DNA from: an uncultured Eubacteriales bacterium
GTDB taxonomy: Bacteria; Bacillota; Clostridia; Oscillospirales; Oscillospiraceae
Reading direction: 5' to 3'
NCBI GenBank assembly: GCA_900554275.1
Contig: USGS01000002.1
Coordinates: 1-64,000, forward strand
Length of the DNA stretch: 64,000 nt
Shown: positions 17,576 to 25,977 of the stretch, in pieces
Layout of the letters: each line of letters begins with the position of its first letter
How positions within the stretch are numbered: the stretch's first letter is position 1
Position numbers and translations under genes: made by a program
The notes under the pieces: generated by a model
What the model saw: only the letters and a program-made list of their open reading frames with translations
The model's database searches: none
Told to the model about the DNA's origin: nothing

Positions 17576-18619
17576 TCAATGCTGGATGTAGAGAACGTTT
17601 TTTACGCTGTGGCCGGAGGCAATCGCGTCAAATGCCGACTGCCAATCATTTAGAGAAAACTCGCCGGTGATCAGCGGGCTGAGATCGGTGTAGGGAGCTG
17701 CGAGAAGATTGATTGCACGATCCATATACTCATAATTGCTTTTCATATGGAATAGAACGCGCAGCGCCTTACGTAGGCAGATATCCCAGTTGACAGCAAT
17801 GCTGTCGCGTCTGGTGCCACCCATGGCACAGAGAATCCCGCCAGGCTTCAGCATATTAATAGCGGCGTTGATTCCGCTTTCAGAGCCACTGGCTTCCAGT
17901 ACGATGTCTGCGCCCGTGTTATCAGAGAGAGAAACGACGCGCTGCACAATATCATCCTTTTGACTGTTAAGGAGAACGTCCGCGCCGATCTGCTCAGCAA
18001 TCGGAAAGCGAAGATCGTAGTCATGCGTCTTGCCGCAGAGAATGACCTGCTTTGCGCCGCAGGCCTTGGCGGCGGCAACGCCGAGAAGGCCGACCTGTCC
18101 CGCGCCGATCACCACGGCTGTGTGCATTTTTTCTTGTTCAATGGGGATGCCGAAGTTGCCGAGAACCATGGAAAACGGTTCTGTGATGGCGGCTAACTTA
18201 GCGGGCACATGTGCGGGCATGCGGTGCAGATATTTTTCGGGAAGGATGACATAGGAAGTCATAGCGCCGTCGCGGTGGATACCGAGACTGCGTGTGTGGC
18301 TGCAAAACTGCGTCAGTCCCATGTTACAGGCGGAGCAATGGCCGCAGGCATAGAGATGCGGCTGGGCGGTCACACGGTCGCCCACGGACAGGCCAGCACT
18401 GGGACCCTGAATGGATTCGACTATGCCGACGAATTCATGTCCCATGATGAATGGCGGCGTGCAGGGGAATTTGCCATGATAAATATGATAGTCCATACCG
18501 CAGATAGCGCAGGCCTCGACGCGGACGCGGACATTGTTGAGAGCATCTGTCTCGGGAATGGCACGGTCAATAAGGGCAACATTTCCTTCTCCGGGAGCGG
18601 ATTTATAAAGAGCTTGCAT
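17576..18619 (-). CDS. Zinc-dependent alcohol/polyol dehydrogenase (MDR family)
   Basis: ATG with AAGGGAGG upstream; 347 residues. Catalytic zinc ligands C40, H61 and E62 (AICGMD and MGHEFVG) are present, the structural zinc loop has the four-Cys pattern CGHCSACNMGLTQFC, and the NAD-binding Rossmann motif is GAGQVGLLG. It belongs with the threonine/sorbitol dehydrogenase-like medium-chain enzymes; the usual GTD after the catalytic Cys is GMD. It lies 12 bases downstream of the M20 hydrolase and shares its promoter, so it probably oxidises a secondary alcohol released from, or related to, the imported substrate. Substrate unknown. Confidence 0.88.
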   Translation of the reverse strand: MQALYKSAPGEGNVALIDRAIPETDALNNVRVRVEACAICGMDYHIYHGKFPCTPPFIMGHEFVGIVESIQGPSAGLSVGDRVTAQPHLYACGHCSACNMGLTQFCSHTRSLGIHRDGAMTSYVILPEKYLHRMPAHVPAKLAAITEPFSMVLGNFGIPIEQEKMHTAVVIGAGQVGLLGVAAAKACGAKQVILCGKTHDYDLRFPIAEQIGADVLLNSQKDDIVQRVVSLSDNTGADIVLEASGSESGINAAINMLKPGGILCAMGGTRRDSIAVNWDICLRKALRVLFHMKSNYEYMDRAINLLAAPYTDLSPLITGEFSLNDWQSAFDAIASGHSVKNVLYIQH

Positions 18620-18631
18620 ACGAGCCTCCCT

Positions 18632-20065
18632 TTAGCGCTGTGGCTTAAGACTGTCGGGGAATGGGCAGACGTAGGTGCCGGAGCCGACAGTTCTTTCAAA
18701 CTCCTCACGAGCATCCTTGATAAAGCTGCCGCTGCGGTCTTCGAGGAGCATGGCAACGCACGAGCCGATGCACTTAGCCGCCTCGAGCATGCCCTTTTGG
18801 CCGATCGTGCTGCGGGTCTGCGAGGTCATCTGCCATGTGTGGTTCGGTGTGCCGATGGTATAGCAGGGAACCTCGACCTGGGCCGTGGGAACACAATGGC
18901 TTACATCACCCACATCCGTGGAGGCGGGGGCATAATACTCACGGTTATAGAACTTGCCGGGGAGATCGTAGAGCAGGTGCGTGCGATAGTATTCGGCGGC
19001 TTCATCCGGGGTGAGTCCGGTGAACTGCCACGCAATACCCTTAGTGCAGTCGGGGGAGAGGGAGTTGCGGATCTTGCGGGCGAGCGCGTAATCCGCTTCG
19101 TCATAGACGATAGGTCCAACCTCCTCAACAGCTTTTCCCATCAGCTTGGTGAGCGTAATGTTTGGAATGTAGTCGGAGCAGCCTTCGTTATACTTAACGG
19201 TCAACTGAGTGTCGGTCATCAGAGCGGCGCCTTGTGCAATGCGTTCTATGCGCGCACGGACGGAATTGACATCGTCCAATGTGGCTGCGCGGACAATGTA
19301 CTTCACGCCGGCACGCTCGGGGATCACATTGGGGGCTTTCCCGCCTGCATCCAGATAAGCGTAATGAATCTTGGCGTTGGGAGGAAGGTGCTCGCGCAGG
19401 TAATTGGCACCTACATTCATCAGCTCACAGGCATCCAATGCGCTCCGCCCCATATGCGGAGCAGACGCGGCGTGTGCAGAGATCCCCTTGAACCAAAATT
19501 CGAGGGAGACATTGGCATTCATGCGGACCATCCACGGGGAGAGATACCGCGACGGATGCCAGCAGAAGGCGGCATCAAGATCCTTGAATAGGCCGCTGCG
19601 CGCCATGTAGGCCTTGCCGCTGCCGCCCTCTTCGGCAGGACATCCGTAAAAACGGAGTGTGCCGGGGAGCTGCTGCTTTTCCATATAGTGCCGTACAGCA
19701 ATCGCGGCGGCAGCAGAACCAGTGCCGAGCAGATTGTGCCCGCAGCCATGACCGGCACCGCCTTTGACGATTGGAGTGCGGACGGTGCATTCGGCGACCT
19801 GGCTGAGATTGGGAAGTGCGTCGTATTCACCCATGATGCCGATTACAGGCGAACCGGAGCCATATTCGGCAATGAACGCAGTTGTCATGCCGGCAATATG
19901 CGGCGTAATGCGAAAGCCCTCTTTTTCCAGCAGCGACGTAAGGAGTGCACAGGCATAGTCCTCGTGGAAGGCGAGTTCGGGATGATCCCAGATATCACAA
20001 GCGGTTTGAATAAAAATATCACGGTTTGCCTCGATGTATTGTATGATCCAATCGGTTGGTTTCAT
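18632..20065 (-). CDS. M20-family amidohydrolase, AbgB-like
   Basis: The start is taken at ATG 20065 (MKPTDWIIQYIEANRD); the open frame extends upstream through the promoter and operator, so earlier starts are excluded. The 477 residues match AbgB (about 480). Metal-site motifs are HPELAFHE, GHGCGHN and PAEEGGSGK, and GEYDALPN and a dimerisation domain with GISAHAASAPH are present. Such enzymes cleave amide bonds to an amino acid (for example aminobenzoyl-glutamate or N-acyl amino acids). It is divergent from the AbgT transporter and under the same operator type, so it very likely acts on what that transporter imports. Confidence 0.9.
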   Translation of the reverse strand: MKPTDWIIQYIEANRDIFIQTACDIWDHPELAFHEDYACALLTSLLEKEGFRITPHIAGMTTAFIAEYGSGSPVIGIMGEYDALPNLSQVAECTVRTPIVKGGAGHGCGHNLLGTGSAAAAIAVRHYMEKQQLPGTLRFYGCPAEEGGSGKAYMARSGLFKDLDAAFCWHPSRYLSPWMVRMNANVSLEFWFKGISAHAASAPHMGRSALDACELMNVGANYLREHLPPNAKIHYAYLDAGGKAPNVIPERAGVKYIVRAATLDDVNSVRARIERIAQGAALMTDTQLTVKYNEGCSDYIPNITLTKLMGKAVEEVGPIVYDEADYALARKIRNSLSPDCTKGIAWQFTGLTPDEAAEYYRTHLLYDLPGKFYNREYYAPASTDVGDVSHCVPTAQVEVPCYTIGTPNHTWQMTSQTRSTIGQKGMLEAAKCIGSCVAMLLEDRSGSFIKDAREEFERTVGSGTYVCPFPDSLKPQR

Positions 20066-20109
20066 TGCATTGCCGGTTCCTTTCTGTGATATGAGTCGAA
20101 CGATTGCAT

Positions 20110-20158
20110 ATTGTGTACAACTTGAAGCCATTATATCTTTGTGGGCGTGATTTGTCAA
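20110..20158 (-). promoter_or_regulatory. Consensus promoter plus GntR-type operator for the M20 gene
   Basis: On the minus strand: TTGACA (complement of 20153-20158), 17-base spacer, TATAAT (complement of 20130-20135). The operator-like TTGTGTACAA (20111-20120) sits at about +3 to +12, the same place as in the two other cargo promoters. Confidence 0.8.
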
Positions 20159-20283
20159 GCAGGATTCTTTGAAAGCTGGAACAAAGGAAAGAGCAGGAAG
20201 AGCAGTAGTGCCTGGATTTGTACAGCGGATTTGCACTGCGAAAATATTGTGAACATTTTGTAAAAACAGTTTTGCAAAAGCGC

Positions 20284-20340
20284 TTGACAGAATTGAAAAG
20301 ATATGCTATTTTAATTGCATGCTGCATATTGTATACAATA
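20284..20340 (+). promoter_or_regulatory. Promoter plus perfect 14-bp palindromic operator for abgT
   Basis: TTGACA (20284-20289), 17-base spacer, TATTTT (20307-20312), then the perfect palindrome TATTGTATACAATA (20327-20340) just past the expected start of transcription. The site should block transcription when bound. The remaining 121 bases to the abgT start hold no gene. Confidence 0.8.
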
Positions 20341-20461
20341 CGAAACCCGCAAGAAGCACTCCAATTTCTTTACAGATTCCCAGCAACAGCGACAATAACG
20401 CACATTTTCCACCCAATTAACCGAAAACAACCGAAAAGAATTTTTCAGCGAAAGGAGTTGA

Positions 20462-22075
20462 ATGCGGAAAGATATTCACAAATATCTTTTTGCGAAATAC
20501 ATGAGTAGCAATGCAGAACTGAGAGGCCAAAAGCTGAGAAACAGCAAGGCCTTTGGCGCAATCGAACGTGTCGGCAACAAAATGGTGCAGCCGATGACTT
20601 TGTTCGGGATTCTTTGCCTGATCGTTGTTCTTCTCTCCGCAATCGGTTCACTGTGCGGCTGGAGCGCAACGGGCGAGATGTATGACAAGGCGACCGGCAC
20701 GGTCAGTATTGCGACCATCGGCGTTTACAATCTCCTGAGCAGAGATGGTATTTCCTACATGCTCAATAATTTCGTCAGCAACGTTATCAGCTATTCTCCC
20801 CTTGGCGTTATGCTGGTTATGTTCCTTGGCATCGGCATGGCCGATGGTTCCGGACTGATCGCCGTTGCCCTGCGTAAAGTTGTTAAGCACGCTCCGGCGA
20901 AGCTTCTTATCCCAATTCTGATGCTCATTGGCGTTTGCGGCAACCTTGCGTCCTCTTCGGCTACGCTCGTCCTTTGCCCCATCGCGGCAATCATTTTTCT
21001 TAACTACGGCAGACATCCTATTGCCGGTATGATGGGTGTTCTTGCAGCCATCACCAGCGGCTATTCTGCCAACCTGCTTGTTACTGATACGGATGCGGTT
21101 CTTTCCTCTATCACGCAGGAGGCTGCCCGTATCCTGATGCCCGGCTACGAAGTGACTCCGATGGCGAACTACTATTTCCTTGTCGCGTCCTCCTTCCTGC
21201 TGGCACTGGTGAGCACATTTGTCACCACCAAGATTATTGAGCCGATGCTCGGCGAGTATGATCCCTCCATGGCTGGCGAGAATCTTGAGAACTATCAGCT
21301 CGTAGATCTCACCACTGAAGAAGAAAAGGCGTTCAAGACCTCCATGCTCGTGCTGCTCGCGTTGGTAGTTCTGCTTGTTGTACTCTGCATCCCTCAGAAT
21401 TCCATCTTCCGCAATGCTGAGACCGGCAGTCTCATCAACGGTTCTCTGCTCATGAGCGCGCTGATTCCCATTCTCTCGCTGCTGTTTCTTATCCCGTCTT
21501 TGATTTACGGCTTTAAAGTCGGCACATTTAAGAGCGAGCGCGATGTGGTCGGTCAGATATACAAGTCTTTTGGTTCCCTTGCTTCCGTTTTCGCTGTGGC
21601 CATCACTGCGGGCCAGTTCATGAAATGGTTCGGCAAGACCAATCTGGATAAGATCCTTGCGTTTAAGGGCGCTGCCGCTCTGAGCAAGCTGAACATCAAC
21701 TATGTTGTTCTGCTGCTGATCTTTATCTTCATCACTGCCCTGCTCAACATCTTTATGAACTCCGCTACCGCGAAATGGTATGTTTTTGCGCCGGTGTTTG
21801 TTCCCATGTTCATGCAGCTTGGCATTGCTCCTGAGCTGACGCAGCTTGCCTACCGCATTGGTGATAGCTGCACCAATGGCGTTACCCCGCTCAATAGCTT
21901 TCTGCCCGTTATTATCATGTTCATGCAGCGCTATAAGAAAGACAGCGGCATCGGTACTTATGTTGCCACGCTCCTGCCGTATTCTATCGCGTTCCTGATC
22001 GTGTGGTCTATTGTGGCGGCAATTTGGTTCGGCCTGGGTATTCCCATCGGTCCCGGCGCCAATCTCCTTATGTAA
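20462..22075 (+). CDS. AbgT-family transporter
   Basis: ATG with AAAGGAG upstream; 537 residues and about 12 hydrophobic segments. Family features include MVQPMTLFGILCLIVVLLS in the first helix, the GMADGSG loop, SSSATLVLCPIA and GYSANLLVTDTDAVLSSIT, and a C-terminal MNSATAKWYVFAPVFVPM. AbgT proteins import (or in some pathogens export) aminobenzoyl-glutamate-like molecules. It is divergent from the AbgB-like M20 hydrolase with mirrored promoter/operator sites, the classic import-and-hydrolyse pairing. The window holds a second AbgT gene at its left edge. Confidence 0.92.
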   Translation: MRKDIHKYLFAKYMSSNAELRGQKLRNSKAFGAIERVGNKMVQPMTLFGILCLIVVLLSAIGSLCGWSATGEMYDKATGTVSIATIGVYNLLSRDGISYMLNNFVSNVISYSPLGVMLVMFLGIGMADGSGLIAVALRKVVKHAPAKLLIPILMLIGVCGNLASSSATLVLCPIAAIIFLNYGRHPIAGMMGVLAAITSGYSANLLVTDTDAVLSSITQEAARILMPGYEVTPMANYYFLVASSFLLALVSTFVTTKIIEPMLGEYDPSMAGENLENYQLVDLTTEEEKAFKTSMLVLLALVVLLVVLCIPQNSIFRNAETGSLINGSLLMSALIPILSLLFLIPSLIYGFKVGTFKSERDVVGQIYKSFGSLASVFAVAITAGQFMKWFGKTNLDKILAFKGAAALSKLNINYVVLLLIFIFITALLNIFMNSATAKWYVFAPVFVPMFMQLGIAPELTQLAYRIGDSCTNGVTPLNSFLPVIIMFMQRYKKDSGIGTYVATLLPYSIAFLIVWSIVAAIWFGLGIPIGPGANLLM

Positions 22076-22084
22076 CAAACCAAA

Positions 22085-22116
22085 AAGTGCGCCGCAAAAG
22101 CGGCGCACTTTCCCTT
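22085..22116 (+). terminator. Hairpin between abgT and the M24 gene
   Basis: AAGTGCGCCGC (22085-22095), loop AAAA, GCGGCGCACTT (22100-22110), then TTCCCTT. A strong stem with a poor T-tail, so probably a partial terminator that lowers expression of the downstream gene. Confidence 0.65.
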
Positions 22117-22132
22117 AATGGAGGAAAACAAC

Positions 22133-23266
22133 ATGGATACATCCAAGCGCATCTGCGCACTGCGCAGATATATGCGGGAAAACGCACTGGATGCTTGTGT
22201 ACTGATGAGTCCCGAAAATATGCAGTACATGAGCGGTTTTCAGGCGATTACTTATTCGCGTCCCATTTTCTTTGTCATCACAGCTGAGACGACATATCTC
22301 ATCATCCCAGCGCTTGAAGAGGCTCATGCTGACGTGACCTCCACCGGCGTAGAGCATCTTCGTGTTTATTATGAGCATCCGGAAAAGGCCAGCATTGCGA
22401 CATCGCCCTTTGACCACCTTCGCCGCATTCTGCCGTCAGGAGAGCGCGTTGGCGTAGAGTTTCGAAGTCTCTCTATGAGCGTGGAGCACATGATGCAGGA
22501 TATGGGCTACAAGCTGTCAAATGTTTCGGAAAAGCTCAGTACGATGCGTTATATTAAAGATAGGCAGGAGCTCGACTGTATTCGGGAAGGCGGCAGATTG
22601 TGCTGTCTGGCCTTCGCTAAGACGCTTGAGCATGCGCATGCGGGCATCAGTGAAATGGAAATCGAGCAGTATGGTACGCGCGCTCTCTATGAGTTGCTGG
22701 ATGATAATTACCCATATGATTTCTCATCCCCCTCGTGCATCACACCCTCCGGTGTGGAGCGCACGATCATGCCACATGTATTTTCCTCGTGCCGCAGGCT
22801 GGAAAGAGGAGATATGGTCATCCACGTGCGCAAGCCGGCGATTAATGGATACCATGCCGAGCTTGAAAGAACGTTTTTTATCGGCAAGCCCCACGAAGAT
22901 GCCAAGCGCGCGTTCTGTGCCATGGTCGAAGCACAGCAGACGGTGTTCGACATAGTGCGTCCGGGTGTCCGCGCGGCGGAGCTTGACAAGGCGGGACGCG
23001 ATGTGCTGCGCAAGTATGGCTACGGCGACTATGCAATCCACCGCATCGGACACGGGCAGGGCTTGGGACGACATGAAGAGCCTTATTTGAGCTACAATAC
23101 GGAGATCGTCCTGCAGGAGAATATGGTTTTTACCGTTGAACCCGGAATCTATATCCCCGGTGTCGGCGGCTTCCGCCATTCTGATACGATCGTCGTTACG
23201 GCAAACGGAATGGAGAATGTGACAGAATTTCCGCGCACGTTGGACGAGATGACCTTTGATATCTGA
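22133..23266 (+). CDS. M24-family (pita-bread fold) protein, creatinase-like
   Basis: ATG 22133 follows GGAGGA by 7 bases (an ATG 15 bases earlier lacks a proper site); 377 residues. It has a creatinase N-terminal domain and a pita-bread catalytic domain (GHGQGLGRHEEPYL, VEPGIYIPGVGGF). Of the five usual metal ligands of M24 aminopeptidases, the two Asp in the D-(x)10-D motif are replaced (H231/V232 and E243 in GDMVIHVRKPAINGYHAE), and the ED pair near the C-terminus is SD (GFRHSDTIVV). This is closer to non-peptidase relatives such as creatinase than to Xaa-Pro aminopeptidase. It is downstream of abgT and probably acts on a C-N bond in the same pathway. Confidence 0.8.
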   Translation: MDTSKRICALRRYMRENALDACVLMSPENMQYMSGFQAITYSRPIFFVITAETTYLIIPALEEAHADVTSTGVEHLRVYYEHPEKASIATSPFDHLRRILPSGERVGVEFRSLSMSVEHMMQDMGYKLSNVSEKLSTMRYIKDRQELDCIREGGRLCCLAFAKTLEHAHAGISEMEIEQYGTRALYELLDDNYPYDFSSPSCITPSGVERTIMPHVFSSCRRLERGDMVIHVRKPAINGYHAELERTFFIGKPHEDAKRAFCAMVEAQQTVFDIVRPGVRAAELDKAGRDVLRKYGYGDYAIHRIGHGQGLGRHEEPYLSYNTEIVLQENMVFTVEPGIYIPGVGGFRHSDTIVVTANGMENVTEFPRTLDEMTFDI

Positions 23267-23274
23267 ATAAAGGG

Positions 23275-23408
23275 GGCTGTCTCAAAATACAAATCGCAAG
23301 AGAATAGCCCTCATCAGATGTTAGAAAAAGTCGTGAAAATCCGGTTTTTATCGGATTTTCACGATTTTTTGTTGGGCTAATCTTTAGAAAATGCTATTTG
23401 AGACAGCC
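23275..23408. repeat. MITE-like element with 12-bp terminal inverted repeats
   Basis: GGCTGTCTCAAA (23275-23286) and TTTGAGACAGCC (23397-23408) are perfect inverted repeats about 134 bases end to end, of the form seen at insertion-sequence ends in gut Firmicutes. There is no coding capacity. It sits between the convergent M24 and GntR genes. No target-site duplication is evident. Confidence 0.5.
23331..23370 (+). terminator. Strong terminator inside the MITE-like element
   Basis: TCGTGAAAATCCG (23331-23343) pairs with CGGATTTTCACGA (23352-23364) and is followed by TTTTTTG. It would end transcription of the M24 gene; on the minus strand the tail is weaker. Confidence 0.8.
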
Positions 23409-23413
23409 TCTTC

Positions 23414-24091
23414 TTACTTTTTTGCGCTTTGCAGATGCGTCAGTGCCTCGCAGAGGATACGGGTGCTGTTTTGCAGATGGCGCTCGGTAATGTTAACGGC
23501 GGTGTCTGTGTCACCGCCCAACAGTGCATCGATGATGGCGATGCGTTCTTCCACGGAATGCTCGAAGGAGGGTTCCATATGAGGAATGACGCTTTTACTG
23601 AAGTTTGTCACAATAGCGTAGAGCTTGCAATATGTATCTATGACATAGGAATTGTTAGTCATGCGGATAATAGCGATCCAAGTAGAGCGCTCCAAATCCA
23701 AATAGAGATTTGGGTCGTGCAGGTCGCGGCTGTCGATGATGCGCTGGCGCAGGCGCATCAGCTCGGACTTGGCGCTGTCGCTGAGGTGCTGGATTGTTTT
23801 CTTTACTGCAAAGACCTCGAGTACTTGCCGCATTTCTTGGATATCGTTCAGCTCGGCAATCGTGGGAGTTTTGACAAAAGTGCCCTTGTTTGTGATGTTG
23901 ATGACAAGCCCGTCACCTGTAAGTTGTTTAATTGCTTCACGGACAGGGGAACGGCTTGTGTTGAAACGGGCAGCAATGGTCTGCTCGACAAGTTGCTCGC
24001 CAGAACGCAGCTCTCCGGTGAGGATGTCCTCCTTCAGAATTTGATAGATCTGATCCTTTATGGAGTCGGTGACGATTTTTGCCTCACGCAT
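23414..24091 (-). CDS. GntR-family transcriptional regulator (FCD/FadR subfamily)
   Basis: ATG with AAAGGAA upstream; 225 residues. The N-terminal winged helix (IKDQIYQILKEDILTG, then SRSPVREAIKQLTGDGLV and a NKGTFVK wing) is followed by an all-helical FCD effector domain beginning near residue 85 (MRQVLEVFAVKKT). FCD proteins usually bind small carboxylates and repress catabolic genes. Palindromic sites of the ATTGTATACAAT type lie at three cargo promoters, including the divergent one, which makes this the likely repressor of the whole island pathway. Confidence 0.9.
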   Translation of the reverse strand: MREAKIVTDSIKDQIYQILKEDILTGELRSGEQLVEQTIAARFNTSRSPVREAIKQLTGDGLVINITNKGTFVKTPTIAELNDIQEMRQVLEVFAVKKTIQHLSDSAKSELMRLRQRIIDSRDLHDPNLYLDLERSTWIAIIRMTNNSYVIDTYCKLYAIVTNFSKSVIPHMEPSFEHSVEERIAIIDALLGGDTDTAVNITERHLQNSTRILCEALTHLQSAKK

Positions 24092-24136
24092 ATTTATACA
24101 TTCCTTTTCTCTAAAGTGTGGCAGAATAGATTATAT

Positions 24137-24164
24137 ATTATAACAGATAACCAAAAAAAGTAAA
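24137..24164 (-). promoter_or_regulatory. Promoter of the GntR gene
   Basis: On the minus strand: TTTACT (complement of 24159-24164), 16-base spacer, TATAAT (complement of 24137-24142), about 45 bases before the ATG. No operator-like palindrome was found within it. Confidence 0.5.
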
Positions 24165-24241
24165 ACTATTTTTAGTAAAAAAACTTGGTTTTCTTTAAAA
24201 GAAAAAATGGTACAAATATTGGAGATTTCCCTTTGAGGCGG

Positions 24242-24298
24242 TTGACAAGGCGCTGTCCGCATGCTAAAATACAATGTATATTGTAGATTGTGTGCAAT
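24242..24298 (+). promoter_or_regulatory. Promoter with tandem operators for the PCC-lyase operon
   Basis: TTGACA (24242-24247), 17-base spacer, TAAAAT (24265-24270), then TACAAT-GTAT-ATTGTA (24270-24285) and ATTG-TGTG-CAAT (24287-24298). The operators follow the -10 directly, as at the other two cargo promoters. Two sites here suggest tighter control. Confidence 0.8.
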
Positions 24299-24374
24299 CT
24301 GCGAGGCGGGCACGGTTATGCAGCAGTAGTCGAGCCAAATGCAGCAAGCAAGAAATAAGAGAAAGGGTAATAAC

Positions 24375-24776
24375 ATGCCGAAGCTTCATATAATCGAATT
24401 GAAAAAGGACCAGAATGTCGTAGCGGGCATTCATGAATACCTGATGGACAAAAAGTGGAAAGGTGGTGTGATTGTTGCGGCGGTGGGTTCTATTTACGAC
24501 GTGACGATCAATAATCCTATAACGCATGACAATCCACCGAAACTCCAGACGACCACATACAACCAGCTTTGCGAAGTCACAAGCTTTATGGGAGAGATCA
24601 CCCGCAAGGAAGACGCTCCTCAGGGGCTGCCCTGCCAGATCGCTGATACCCCGTCGGATTACATTGTCCACATCCACATGACGTGTTCTCACACAGATGG
24701 GACTGTTATTGGCGGCGGTTTTCGCGGTGCGACGGTACTCCGCGCATTAAATGTCTACGTGCTGGAGATGGAGTGA
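24375..24776 (+). CDS. PCC/DUF296-domain protein
   Basis: ATG with AAAGGG 9 bases upstream; 133 residues. The PCC (plants-and-prokaryotes conserved) domain is recognised by the pattern VAGIHEYLMD...KGGVIVAAVGSI near the start, HIHMTCSHTDGTVIGGGF with its metal-binding-type His residues, and the final strand ATVLRALNVYVLE. Bacterial stand-alone PCC proteins are small trimers, some with metal-bound His residues; function is mostly unknown. It is first in the operon, 6 bases before the MalY/PatB gene. Confidence 0.8.
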   Translation: MPKLHIIELKKDQNVVAGIHEYLMDKKWKGGVIVAAVGSIYDVTINNPITHDNPPKLQTTTYNQLCEVTSFMGEITRKEDAPQGLPCQIADTPSDYIVHIHMTCSHTDGTVIGGGFRGATVLRALNVYVLEME

Positions 24777-24782
24777 GCTACA

Positions 24783-25964
24783 ATGAATGCAACGTATGAT
24801 TTTGATAAGGTGCTTGACAGGACGAAAGAGCGCTCAAAGACATGGGACTTTCGGACGCTCAAGCCCGGTGCCATTCCGATGAACGGTGCGGAAACGCATT
24901 TTGAGTGCCCTGCACCTGTGCGTAAAGTAATCCATGATGTGGCGGACTGGCCGATTTACGGCTATCCGTACTTTACAGACGATTTTGTTAACGCTGCCGC
25001 CGGTTATATGAAGCGTCAGCACGGTTGGGACTGCGACCCGAAATGGATCGAATTTGTCGGAGGTATCGTGCCTGGTATTGCGTTTGCGATTCAGGCTGTT
25101 ACCGCAGTGGGAGACAAGGTGCTCATCAATTCCCCGGCCTACTCTCCGTTCCGCTCTACGGTTGAGATGAATGACCGCGTGCTTGTTGAGTCCATGCTGA
25201 ATATTACACCGGAAGAGGTGACGTTTGACTGGGGAGATATGGAACGCAAGTTCAGTGATCCGGCGGTCAAGGCCTTCATCCTTTGTGATCCGCACAATCC
25301 AACCGGCAAAAGCTGCACGGCGGAGGAACTTGCAAGGATCGACGCATTGGCGGAAAAATATGGGGTGTTTGTCATTGTGGACGAGGTTCACGCGGACTTT
25401 GTGTTCCGTGGACGCCACATCTCGTATCCGGCCGTCAGCGAGCATGCAAGAATGCACAGCGCCGTTGTCATCAATCCGAGCAAGACGTTCAATGTGGCAG
25501 GCTTCCGCACGGGTGCGATCATCATTCCGAACGATGAGATCCACGCGGCGGTCAATAAGCGCATTCTCGCTGTGAAGGGTATCAGCCGTACGATTACCGG
25601 AGTTGCAGCATTTGAGGCGTGTTATGACGGGCGCTGTGATGACTATGTTGCGGCAGTCCGCGCATATGTAGAGGGAAATATGCGCTATGTCGAGGATTTC
25701 TTTCATACCCGTATCCCGAAGATCAAAATGATCCGACCTGACGCATGCTTTGTTTGTTGGCTTGATTGCAATGGCCTTGGCTTTGAAAACCAACAGAAGC
25801 TAATGAAGTTCCTGAACGAGACCGGCATCATGCTTTCTGATGGCAGCGAGTATTATGCCGACGGCAACGGCAGGGGATTTGTACGCATGGCCTATGCATT
25901 TCCCAAAACCATGCTCCGAGAAGCGATGGAGCGCCTTGAAAAAGCCGTGAATTCACTCAGCTAA
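24783..25964 (+). CDS. MalY/PatB-type PLP enzyme (aminotransferase fold, C-S beta-lyase)
   Basis: ATG immediately after the preceding stop; 393 residues. Fold-type I aminotransferase with the PLP lysine K234 in NPSKTFNVAGFRTG, the DPHNPTGKSCT loop and FVIVDEVHADFVF, all typical of MalY/PatB cystathionine beta-lyase-like proteins. These cleave C-S bonds of cysteine conjugates, giving aminoacrylate (then pyruvate and ammonia) and a thiol; some act as transaminases. The RidA gene directly downstream fits an enzyme that releases the reactive enamine. Confidence 0.88.
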   Translation: MNATYDFDKVLDRTKERSKTWDFRTLKPGAIPMNGAETHFECPAPVRKVIHDVADWPIYGYPYFTDDFVNAAAGYMKRQHGWDCDPKWIEFVGGIVPGIAFAIQAVTAVGDKVLINSPAYSPFRSTVEMNDRVLVESMLNITPEEVTFDWGDMERKFSDPAVKAFILCDPHNPTGKSCTAEELARIDALAEKYGVFVIVDEVHADFVFRGRHISYPAVSEHARMHSAVVINPSKTFNVAGFRTGAIIIPNDEIHAAVNKRILAVKGISRTITGVAAFEACYDGRCDDYVAAVRAYVEGNMRYVEDFFHTRIPKIKMIRPDACFVCWLDCNGLGFENQQKLMKFLNETGIMLSDGSEYYADGNGRGFVRMAYAFPKTMLREAMERLEKAVNSLS

Positions 25965-25977
25965 GGAGGAAAATGAT

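Noticed and set aside
17059..17670. Plus-strand frame starting in the terminator and reading through the tRNA fragment
   Set aside because: Its start reads through an inverted repeat and a tRNA piece; the real content is the minus-strand recombinase remnant.
22085..22110. CRISPR-like or repeat-array reading of the hairpins in the island
   Set aside because: The hairpins are single, different from each other and located after genes; there are no regularly spaced repeats or cas genes in the window.
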